Origin: Lentisphaerota bacterium | GTDB taxonomy: Bacteria; Verrucomicrobiota; Lentisphaeria; Victivallales; Victivallaceae | Direction: 5' to 3' | DNA length: 58,012 nt | Assembly (NCBI GenBank): GCA_015061525.1 | Contig: SUWK01000008.1 | Span: 1-58,012, forward strand | Part shown: positions 35,669 to 42,657 of the stretch, in pieces | How positions within the stretch are numbered: the stretch's first letter is position 1 | Layout: every line of letters begins with the position of its first letter | Translations under genes and position numbers: made by a program | The notes under the pieces: generated by a model | What the model saw: the letters and a program-made list of their open reading frames with translations, nothing else | The model's database searches: none | What the model was told of the DNA's origin: nothing

Positions 35669-36520
35669 ATGTTTAATTTTCAGGAAAAGGCCGTCAGATG
35701 TTTTGAAACGTGGAGCGGCACGACGGTATCCATTCACGGTTATTGCAAAGAGTATGAGTTGATGTTTGATATCAGCCGTTCCAAACACCAGCATCCGTTG
35801 TGTATGCAGATCAAAAGGACGCAATGCGGTGCAGTTTCCTGTCCGACGGTGGATATGGCACAGCTTGCCAGTGAGATCCACCGTTTCCGGAGCGGCGGAA
35901 TAAAGCGGTGTCCGTCAGGTCTGCTGGAGTTTTTTATGCCGGTATGGGATGGTATCCGTCTGCAGGCGATACTTTTTGCCGGGGTACGGCGCGCTCCGGA
36001 AAATTGGATACCGGCGGTTCCGATGCTGGATCTGGGGCAGGGCAGTGACGGATGTACGCTTGAGGCGCAGGTGTTGAAAGATGGTGAAGAGGAAATGATC
36101 CTTGAAGGTCTTGCCCAGCTTGCGGCACGATTGAAGCAGTTTGTTGATCCGCTGCGTGATAATGTATTGGGCGACAAACAGGATATGCCGCGGGATATGC
36201 TGATACGGTATCTGATATGCCGCCATTACAGCAAGCCGGGGCAGAGTCTGGATATCATCAGCAAGGCGTTGAGTTTGAGCAAAAGCCGGACGCTGCACGT
36301 CATCAAGGAGGAGACCGGTCAGAATCTTCTGGAACTGCTCAACTCAGTCCGGCTCAATAATGCGTGTTTCCTTTTGAGTTCATCACTGAAACCGATTCAT
36401 GTGATTTCCGAGGAGTGCGGTTTCGGCAATATTTCCAACTTTTTCCGTTTATTCCGTAAAACGTATGGAGTTACACCTTTGAATTTCCGCAAGATAAATT
36501 GCAAAATTCAGCCAAAATAG
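35669..36520 (+). CDS. PocR-type sensor domain / AraC helix-turn-helix regulator
   Basis: 283 residues from the ATG at 35669, four bases after the aat stop; the longer frame overlaps aat. Residues ~20-120 fit a PocR-like ligand-sensing domain, with Cys residues in CMQIKRTQCGAVSC and RCPSGLLEFFMPVWDG followed by ILFAGVRR. Residues ~180-283 are an AraC helix-turn-helix pair (ISKALSLSKSRTLHVIKEETG, CGFGNISNFFRLFRKTYGVTPLNFR). The cluster of cysteines could bind a metal or cofactor. It may control the divergent-in-function but co-oriented oxidoreductase/pseudopilin/GH20 unit downstream. Confidence 0.8.
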   Translation: MFNFQEKAVRCFETWSGTTVSIHGYCKEYELMFDISRSKHQHPLCMQIKRTQCGAVSCPTVDMAQLASEIHRFRSGGIKRCPSGLLEFFMPVWDGIRLQAILFAGVRRAPENWIPAVPMLDLGQGSDGCTLEAQVLKDGEEEMILEGLAQLAARLKQFVDPLRDNVLGDKQDMPRDMLIRYLICRHYSKPGQSLDIISKALSLSKSRTLHVIKEETGQNLLELLNSVRLNNACFLLSSSLKPIHVISEECGFGNISNFFRLFRKTYGVTPLNFRKINCKIQPK

Positions 36521-36643
36521 CTGAAAATGCAACTTTTTCAGCCATATCCCTACTACTATTTTTTATTGATTTGCGTAATATTATATTGTAAGTGTAAATA
36601 TGCAGATTTCTGAAAAATGCAACAGAGGAGATCCTGATCGGAA

Positions 36644-37969
36644 ATGAATATTCAATGGAATCAGAAAAGTATTCCCCTTGCTGCCGATTGTGATATCGCG
36701 GTCATCGGAGCCGGGCCCGGCGGTATCGGTGCTGCGGTACTGGCGGGGAAAAAAGGCAGAAAGGTGGCGGTCTTTGAACAATCCGGCCGTCCCGGTGGAA
36801 CAGCGGCAGTGTGTGAAGTTTCCCCCTTCATGCTCTCCGGGGATACGAAACGTTTTTTCGATGCACCGGTATTTGCCGATTGGCTCAAAAGGATCATCGC
36901 CTATCTGCCTGAAGATTTGCGCTCCAGACAGAGCAGTGCCAAGTGCAGCGATTCATCAGGCCGGTTGATCACTCCGGCGATCGCTGCGCTCGCCGCAGAA
37001 GATATGCTGCTTGATGCCGGTGCCGAACTTTATTATCACTACCGTCTGGTGGATGTCATCATGGCGGATGACGGAAACAAAATCGAGTATATCATCCTTC
37101 ATTCAAAGAGCGGTTTTTCTGCGGCGAAAGCCAAAGTTTTCATCGACTCATCCGGCGACGGCGATCTTGCCGCGCTTGCCGGTTGTCCCTTTGAATTCGG
37201 TGATGATCAGGGCGGCTGTCAGCCGATGACCACCTGTTTTGATATGGGTGATGTGGACGTTATGGGCGGCGATGTACGCAGTGCGGAGTTTCAGGAAGTT
37301 TCCCAGAAACTTTATACGCAGGCGGTGCAGGACGGCAAACTTTCCTCGCCCCGGGAAAATCTGCTCTGTTTCAACGCTCACGACCGGCACGGGGTGCATT
37401 TCAACACCACGCGGATCATCGGCATGGATGCCACAAACGGTAAAATGCGTTCGGATGCCGAGATCGAGGGAAGAAAACAAATAAGAGAGTATATCGGATT
37501 TCTCCGGGAGTATATGCCCGGATTTGAAAAATCCTCTTTGCGGACATTCGGTGATGTCGGGGTACGCGAAAGCCGCCGTATCCGCGGCAGAAGTTATCTT
37601 ACCCGTGATGATGTGAATAACTGCCGCTGTTATCCGGACGGCATTGCCCGTTGCAATTATGGTATAGATATCCACAATCCCCGGGGCAAAGGAACGGAAG
37701 TAACTTATTTCAAACCGGAAGACTTTTACGAAATTCCTTTCGGATCACTGGTTCCGCAAAAGGTGGATAATCTGCTCATTGGCAGCCGCTGTATTTCCGG
37801 TGATGTTGCAGCGCACAGCAGTTTCCGGGTGATGCCGACGGTTTGTTCCATCGGGCAGGCGGCGGGTGTGGCAGCCGCTGTCGCAGTGGAAAAAGGTTTG
37901 AAAATTCCGGAAATCGACGGAAAAATCGTCAGGCGGGAGTTGAATGATTTCGGGGCACAATTGGATTGA
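36644..37969 (+). CDS. FAD-dependent oxidoreductase
   Basis: 441 residues. N-terminal dinucleotide-binding motif DIAVIGAGPGGIGAAVLAG (from ~16), the second adenine-ribose acidic residue in VAVFEQSGRPGG, and a C-terminal FAD segment LLIGSRCISGDVAAHSSFRV. It fits the FAD_oxidored (PF12831-type) family often found in carbohydrate loci of this phylum. Substrate unknown; oxidation of a sugar or polyol is only a guess. Ribosome site GAGGAG. Followed 28 bp later by a pseudopilin gene and then a GH20 gene. Confidence 0.82.
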   Translation: MNIQWNQKSIPLAADCDIAVIGAGPGGIGAAVLAGKKGRKVAVFEQSGRPGGTAAVCEVSPFMLSGDTKRFFDAPVFADWLKRIIAYLPEDLRSRQSSAKCSDSSGRLITPAIAALAAEDMLLDAGAELYYHYRLVDVIMADDGNKIEYIILHSKSGFSAAKAKVFIDSSGDGDLAALAGCPFEFGDDQGGCQPMTTCFDMGDVDVMGGDVRSAEFQEVSQKLYTQAVQDGKLSSPRENLLCFNAHDRHGVHFNTTRIIGMDATNGKMRSDAEIEGRKQIREYIGFLREYMPGFEKSSLRTFGDVGVRESRRIRGRSYLTRDDVNNCRCYPDGIARCNYGIDIHNPRGKGTEVTYFKPEDFYEIPFGSLVPQKVDNLLIGSRCISGDVAAHSSFRVMPTVCSIGQAAGVAAAVAVEKGLKIPEIDGKIVRRELNDFGAQLD

Positions 37970-37997
37970 ACAACAATAAAACAAAGGAGTGATAGTT

Positions 37998-39035
37998 ATG
38001 AAACAAAATGGTTGCCAAGTTGTCGAAGTAAAGCACATGAGCTTTACCATTATTGAACTGCTCGTAGGCACTGTTATCTCATCATGGCATTTTTTTACAC
38101 ACAAATCCACATGTGAGACAAAACAAAGAAGTCCGCTTTTCTTGAAAAGGGGAGTGGGGTTTGGGGAGAGGGGAAAAACCTCTTTTCCCGCCCGCTCGGC
38201 GGGTTGCGAAAAAACTCGCCCTTCCGTCTTCGTTTCACTACGCCGTGACGAGTCGCTTCGCTGGGGCTCGGATTTATCATCACAAAGAATTCCGCTTTTT
38301 TTGAAAGAGAAAGGGGGCGCGGGGGAAAGGGAAAACTTTTTTTCCCGTGAAAAAAAGTTTTCCTTGTCCCCCGCACACTCATTTACCTTGATCGAATTGC
38401 TGGTGGTTATTGCCATCATCGCCATTCTGGCGGCGATCCTGCTGCCGGCGTTGAACAGTGCCAGAGAGCGCGGCAGATCAGCAAGCTGTATCAACAATCT
38501 CAAGCAGCTTGGTTTGAACTCCATGTCGTATGTTACAGACAATGATGATTTTTTCCACGCTCCTATCGGTACGATGTTCAACAAACTTGACCGCCTTTAC
38601 TTCGGCGGTCCGGCGGCAGCAGCGGATGATTATTTGTTTTCCCCCATGTTCAGCTGTCCGAGCAATCCGGCACCGGAGGTTGAGGTGGCGAATTTCGGCA
38701 AGGCGCTTTATTACAAGCGCATAAGCTATCTTTTGAATAAGAACCTTTCCGGTCAGGCAGATGCTCCATTAAAATACACCCGGGTCTCCAAGCCTTCGTT
38801 CCTCGTCTATATTCTTGACCGCAGTATTGAGATGTGTACCCGCGCTTCCGGAACTGATACCAGCAACACTTACAGCTACAGTCAGACAGTGTGCGCTCCG
38901 GGAGTCCACAATAAGAATGTCAATATCCTCTTTCTTGACGGACATGTGGAAACTCATGCCGACAGCGATACCGAATTTATCGGTACCGGCGGAGTACCGC
39001 TGCGCCGCCGCTGGGATCCCAACTACAATCAGTAA
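37998..39035 (+). CDS. Pseudopilin with duplicated prepilin leader split by an in-frame repeat insert
   Basis: 345 residues, against 240-253 for complete paralogues. Start at the ATG behind AAAGGAGTGATAGTT. A first leader-like segment [12 protein letters not shown] (F16) is followed by about 110 residues rich in K, R, G and S ([14 protein letters not shown], then [27 protein letters not shown]), then a normal second leader [13 protein letters not shown] (F129), [17 protein letters not shown] and [14 protein letters not shown], an exact H-X9-DG. The distance between the two F-T codons is exactly 339 bp. The insert includes a segment 136/138 identical to the window end. If translated, which leader is processed is unknown; it may be a pseudogene or a recently disrupted gene. 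Confidence 0.8.
   Translation: MKQNGCQVVEVKHMSFTIIELLVGTVISSWHFFTHKSTCETKQRSPLFLKRGVGFGERGKTSFPARSAGCEKTRPSVFVSLRRDESLRWGSDLSSQRIPLFLKEKGGAGERENFFSREKKFSLSPAHSFTLIELLVVIAIIAILAAILLPALNSARERGRSASCINNLKQLGLNSMSYVTDNDDFFHAPIGTMFNKLDRLYFGGPAAAADDYLFSPMFSCPSNPAPEVEVANFGKALYYKRISYLLNKNLSGQADAPLKYTRVSKPSFLVYILDRSIEMCTRASGTDTSNTYSYSQTVCAPGVHNKNVNILFLDGHVETHADSDTEFIGTGGVPLRRRWDPNYNQ
38028..38047. repeat. Palindrome inside pseudopilin leader codons
   Basis: 7-bp arms GTAAAGC/GCTTTAC around ACATGA, at the same codons (V-K to F-T) as the palindromes at 4902-4927 and 28802-28825. The upstream companion palindrome seen in the other two genes is degenerate here. Confidence 0.8.
38075..38376 (+). repeat. 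Repeat element inserted in pseudopilin coding sequence
   Basis: Sequence between the two leader segments. Bases 38111-38248 match 57875-58012 with two differences. The element contains two related sub-repeats (from ~38131 and ~38291, both reading PLFLK...GER), hairpins GGGAAAA/TTTTCCC (38171-38189) and CCCGC/GCGGG (38191-38203), and a near-perfect 56-base inverted repeat at 38319-38374. No transposase is encoded. Confidence 0.85.
38319..38374. repeat. Near-perfect 56-base inverted repeat ending the element
   Basis: Inner arms of 14 bp (38330-38343 with 38350-38363, loop CCCGTG) plus outer arms GCGGGGGA/TCCCCCGC (38319-38326 with 38367-38374). Nearly every base between is paired. It ends five bases before the second leader segment (SFTLIELL) resumes. 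Confidence 0.85.
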
Positions 39036-39053
39036 GTTACCGAGGGATCAGAG

Positions 39054-40934
39054 ATGAAAAACATCGATAAATTAACCGTTTCATACTCCGGACTTACTCC
39101 GGAACTGCGCAGTGCGCTTACCGTGCTGTCTGCGGAATATCCGGTGATTTTGTCGGAAAACGGCGGCAATCTGGAGTTCCGCAAGATTGCTGATCCGGAA
39201 GTTTTTTGCAAAGTCAGCTGCATTGACGGTAAATATGTGGTGGAATACTCCACGTTATCCGGAGCTTTGCGCGGTGTCGGCAGCGCGTTTGCCGATATTG
39301 AGTGCGAAGAGCGTACTCCCTTTATCCGGCTGGGGATCATGCTGGATGTTTCCCGTAATATGGTCATGAAAGTGGAACACTTCAAAAAGTGGCTCCGCCG
39401 TCTGGCGTTGAGCGGATGCAATCAGGTGCAGCTCTATTGTGAAGATACCTATAAACTTGATGGAGAACCATTTTTCGGTATCTATCGCGCACCTTACACG
39501 CTTGAGGAACTGCAGGAAATGGATGCGTATGCCGATTCTCTGGGGATCGAATTGATCGGCTGTATCCAAACCCTTGCCCATCTGGAGCAGATCCTGCAGC
39601 ATCAGGCGTATGCAGATATCAGAGATAATGAGAAAATCATGCTCGTTGACAGTCCGGCAGTGGAAACGCTCGTACGAAAGATGATCTCATTCTGGAGCAA
39701 AGCGTTCAAGAGCCGCCGTCTGCATGTGGGCATGGATGAGGCACACGGTCTTGGCAGAGGCAGATTTCAGACACTTCACGGCCCGGAGGGTGAATCATCA
39801 CTGATGACCCGGCACTTGAAACTGGTTTCCGGTATTTGCAAAGAGTATGGAGTTGCTCCGATGATCTGGTCGGATATGTTTTTCCGCATGACCAACCCCG
39901 GACACGTTTATTACGATCTTGAGTCACCTTTCCCTGCCGGTATTGAAAAAGAGATCGATCCGGATACCATTCTGGTCTATTGGGATTATTATCACCGCGA
40001 CCGCGAGTCTTATACGAAAATGATCGCCCGCCACCGGGAACTGGGTAAAGAACCTTTGATGGCATCGGGAATATGGACGTGGAGCCGCATGTGGTACGAT
40101 CACCGCAAAACAATGGAAACTGCCATTCCCTGTATTGAGGTGTGCCGCGAAGAAAAGATCACCGAATTATCTTTTACCATGTGGGGCGATGACGGAGCAT
40201 ACTGCCATTATGATTCAGCACTGGCGGGAATAATCCGCTGTGCGGATATCGCTTTCGGGGTGGATGATGAAAAAGAGAGTGCTGCACGTTTTGCGGCAAT
40301 TTGTCAGGCGGATTATTTTGTTCAGACCGCAATCGGGGATATCCACGGTGAAACCGGCGGCATTGCCGATGATGACTCGGTGGAGATTTTCCCCGCAATG
40401 GTGCTGTGGGATGATCCGCTGCTGGGAATATATTACAGCAACTGCAAGTGCGCGCATAAGGAGTTTGACCGCAATTATATAGAACTTCTGCAGCGGATTT
40501 TGGACAAAATCCTGCCTTGTGAAGCGGAAAATAATGCCGGAAAAGTTGATTATGCTGTCGCTGTACTGCGGGCGTTGATCGGCAAACTTCAGCTGCGTAT
40601 GACCCTTGAAAAAGCCTATTACGGAAAAGACTGTGCCGCTCTGGCAGCTGTCGCTGAACAGAGTGTGCCGCAGGTGATTGAACAGATCAAACTGGTATCA
40701 AGACTTTTCCGCCGCAACTGGCTGGAGTGCGCCCGTGCCAACGGCATGGAGCGGATCCAGGCGCGTTTTGCCGGACAGATCTGTCGTCTGGAAGAGCTGC
40801 AGGAGCGCATTACCGGAGTGCTGAACGGCGAAATCACGCAGATAGATGAATTGGAAAATCCGTTGTCAAGAGATCTTCCGCCGCAGCGGATGAACTTCTA
40901 CAACCGGGTTTCCAGCGGTTCAAATCACATTTGA
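39054..40934 (+). CDS. Beta-N-acetylhexosaminidase-like, GH20
   Basis: 626 residues; ribosome site GAGGGATCAGAG, 18 bp after the pseudopilin gene. A short N-terminal beta/alpha domain leads to a TIM barrel beginning IRLGIMLDVSRNMVMKVEHF. The catalytic Asp-Glu pair is D228-E229 in HVGMDEAHGLGRG, as in GH20 enzymes of the GcnA type, and WSDMFFRM lies on a later strand. It would release terminal GlcNAc or GalNAc by substrate-assisted catalysis. The long alpha-helical C-terminus (~470-626) is typical of GcnA-like members. No signal peptide: cytoplasmic trimming of imported oligosaccharides is inferred. Confidence 0.85.
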   Translation: MKNIDKLTVSYSGLTPELRSALTVLSAEYPVILSENGGNLEFRKIADPEVFCKVSCIDGKYVVEYSTLSGALRGVGSAFADIECEERTPFIRLGIMLDVSRNMVMKVEHFKKWLRRLALSGCNQVQLYCEDTYKLDGEPFFGIYRAPYTLEELQEMDAYADSLGIELIGCIQTLAHLEQILQHQAYADIRDNEKIMLVDSPAVETLVRKMISFWSKAFKSRRLHVGMDEAHGLGRGRFQTLHGPEGESSLMTRHLKLVSGICKEYGVAPMIWSDMFFRMTNPGHVYYDLESPFPAGIEKEIDPDTILVYWDYYHRDRESYTKMIARHRELGKEPLMASGIWTWSRMWYDHRKTMETAIPCIEVCREEKITELSFTMWGDDGAYCHYDSALAGIIRCADIAFGVDDEKESAARFAAICQADYFVQTAIGDIHGETGGIADDDSVEIFPAMVLWDDPLLGIYYSNCKCAHKEFDRNYIELLQRILDKILPCEAENNAGKVDYAVAVLRALIGKLQLRMTLEKAYYGKDCAALAAVAEQSVPQVIEQIKLVSRLFRRNWLECARANGMERIQARFAGQICRLEELQERITGVLNGEITQIDELENPLSRDLPPQRMNFYNRVSSGSNHI

Positions 40935-40955
40935 GATCGGGGAGTATTGGTTGTC

Positions 40956-42128
40956 ATGGGTATGAAAATATTGATCGCAGCGGCAAACTCCTGTGAACAG
41001 GACAAGGTGAAAGCTGATTTTATATGTTCAGGAAAGAGTGATGAGGCGGTCATCAATCAGGCAGTTGCGCTGCTCACACGCGGAGGAACGGTGCAGCTGC
41101 TTGACGGAGATTACTTTATTGAAGATTTTTCTTCAGAGGGCAATTCTGCGGTATGTGTCGGTTTCAATGACGGCAACGCCCGGGTGGTGAATATCATCGG
41201 GGATACGGAAAATAAGTCCTACAACACCGCTTACGGAGTGGTTCTGCATGTGCCGGAACATACGGTCAAAGCTCTTGATCCGGATGTTACTTACCGGGTT
41301 TTTTACGGTTGTGCCGCCAAGCCGGATATGGAACCGGACTGGTTTACCTACACGCATGTGAATAATGTGAACTTTGAAAATTTTTACATCAAATTTGCCG
41401 ATGCCACGCGCAAACTTGTCGGAATAGACTGCAGTAATTTCGGTTCCAGTATGCTCAAACAGATCGGGATTTACACCGACCGCTATTTCCCAGACCGTTT
41501 TCTGCATCTGAAACCGGCGACTCCGGTTTCCGGCTGTATCGGGGTGATAAGCAATCCGTCATCCAATGATGAGATGTCAAGGATCGGCATGGATACGGTT
41601 TGCGTCGGCGGAGTGCATACGGCATTTTATATCAATGAAACGGATAAACTCATAATGCGGAGCTGCACGACAGCGCGCTGCTGTTACGGTTACGTATTCA
41701 AGGGCGGTTTGAAGACGTTGACACTGCTGAATTGTTCCGATGAGGGCAATACTCATTTGCCGCATTTTACGGTGAAACCGGGGCGTCCGGGGCATATCAG
41801 CAATATCGACTTCAATATTGAGCGTTTCAATTCAGCTTATATTCCGGATGATCCGGATGGCAATTGCGAACCGCATGCCACCGAAGAGTTCCCCGATTCA
41901 TGGTTCGGTTTCATTTCCTACACGCTTCAGGGCGAGGCATTCGGTTTGAAAAGTTTCTGGAAAGAGGGACACGGCAGAAATATCAAAACGGTCAACCAGA
42001 ACCACAGCCGCACGGTATTGCCGGAATATCCGGAATATCTGGAAAGCATTTTTGATGAAGCCACCAATAAAACTGTCACTTGGAACGGCAGAAACTGGGT
42101 TGATGCGATGGGAAATATTGTCAAATAA
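40956..42128 (+). CDS. Right-handed beta-helix (pectin-lyase-fold) protein, function unknown
   Basis: 390 residues from the ATG at 40956, 11 bases after GGGGAG; a TTG at 40947 is possible but sits 2 bases from that site. No signal peptide. Begins with a pectate-lyase-3-like module (SDEAVINQAVALLTRGGTVQLLDGDYFIEDF), then irregular beta-helix coils. Conserved-looking segments include GIDCSNFGSSMLKQIGI and CVGGVHTAFYINETDKL. Related proteins are found in sugar loci, but no catalytic residues are apparent. It lies 22 bp after the GH20 gene. Confidence 0.7.
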   Translation: MGMKILIAAANSCEQDKVKADFICSGKSDEAVINQAVALLTRGGTVQLLDGDYFIEDFSSEGNSAVCVGFNDGNARVVNIIGDTENKSYNTAYGVVLHVPEHTVKALDPDVTYRVFYGCAAKPDMEPDWFTYTHVNNVNFENFYIKFADATRKLVGIDCSNFGSSMLKQIGIYTDRYFPDRFLHLKPATPVSGCIGVISNPSSNDEMSRIGMDTVCVGGVHTAFYINETDKLIMRSCTTARCCYGYVFKGGLKTLTLLNCSDEGNTHLPHFTVKPGRPGHISNIDFNIERFNSAYIPDDPDGNCEPHATEEFPDSWFGFISYTLQGEAFGLKSFWKEGHGRNIKTVNQNHSRTVLPEYPEYLESIFDEATNKTVTWNGRNWVDAMGNIVK

Positions 42129-42146
42129 CCACAAAGGAGGATAAAA

Positions 42147-42641
42147 ATGAAAAAAATCATATTTGCAGCTGTGCTTTTTTGTACTGCAGTGCTGACGGCG
42201 GCGGAAGTCCCGCTTTATCCGGTTGCCAAAAAACAGACTCCGGCAACTTGCGCCGCATGGGAGGAGAATGGCGGAATGTACCGTATAGCATTCAAACTTC
42301 CGGCTGATACTGAAGCAGATTTCGGTATCGTCAATGTCTATATTTTTGCGGACAACGATCGGACAACCGGCAGAAAAAATATGGGTAATGAATATTTTCT
42401 GGATGTGACAAAATCCATGGTTTCCACCTACAGTGCCGACGGTAAGGGTACGCTTCACCGTAAAGCGGTCACTGCTGTCCGTGATGGGGAGTGGTATATT
42501 TTGAGTTTCTCCAAAAATCTTGCCCCCGATACTCCACTCAAGGAGTTTGAGATCGTATTTGCGGATAAAAAAGGTAAACGCGACCGGGTCAATCTGCGGG
42601 GTAATGCCCTGGAAAAAGCGGTTTTGCCCGCAGTAAAATAA
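42147..42641 (+). CDS. Small secreted protein, stand-alone copy of the next protein's N-terminal module
   Basis: 164 residues, ribosome site AAAGGAGG. Signal peptide MKKIIFAAVLFCTAVLTAAE. The mature domain matches residues ~20-150 of the product of the next gene over nearly its whole length: IFADNDRTTGRK.MGNEY, S.YSADGKGTLHRKA, WYI.SF, LKEFEIVF. It is likely all-beta and periplasmic or extracellular. Ligand unknown; a glycan-binding role is inferred from context. Gap of 18 bp from the preceding gene and 16 bp to the next. Confidence 0.8.
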   Translation: MKKIIFAAVLFCTAVLTAAEVPLYPVAKKQTPATCAAWEENGGMYRIAFKLPADTEADFGIVNVYIFADNDRTTGRKNMGNEYFLDVTKSMVSTYSADGKGTLHRKAVTAVRDGEWYILSFSKNLAPDTPLKEFEIVFADKKGKRDRVNLRGNALEKAVLPAVK

Positions 42642-42657
42642 AGGAGGACGCTGAAAG

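Noticed and set aside
38075-38376. CRISPR-like or tandem array inside the pseudopilin
   Set aside because: Only two diverged sub-repeats of unequal spacing; no spacer structure and no cas genes.
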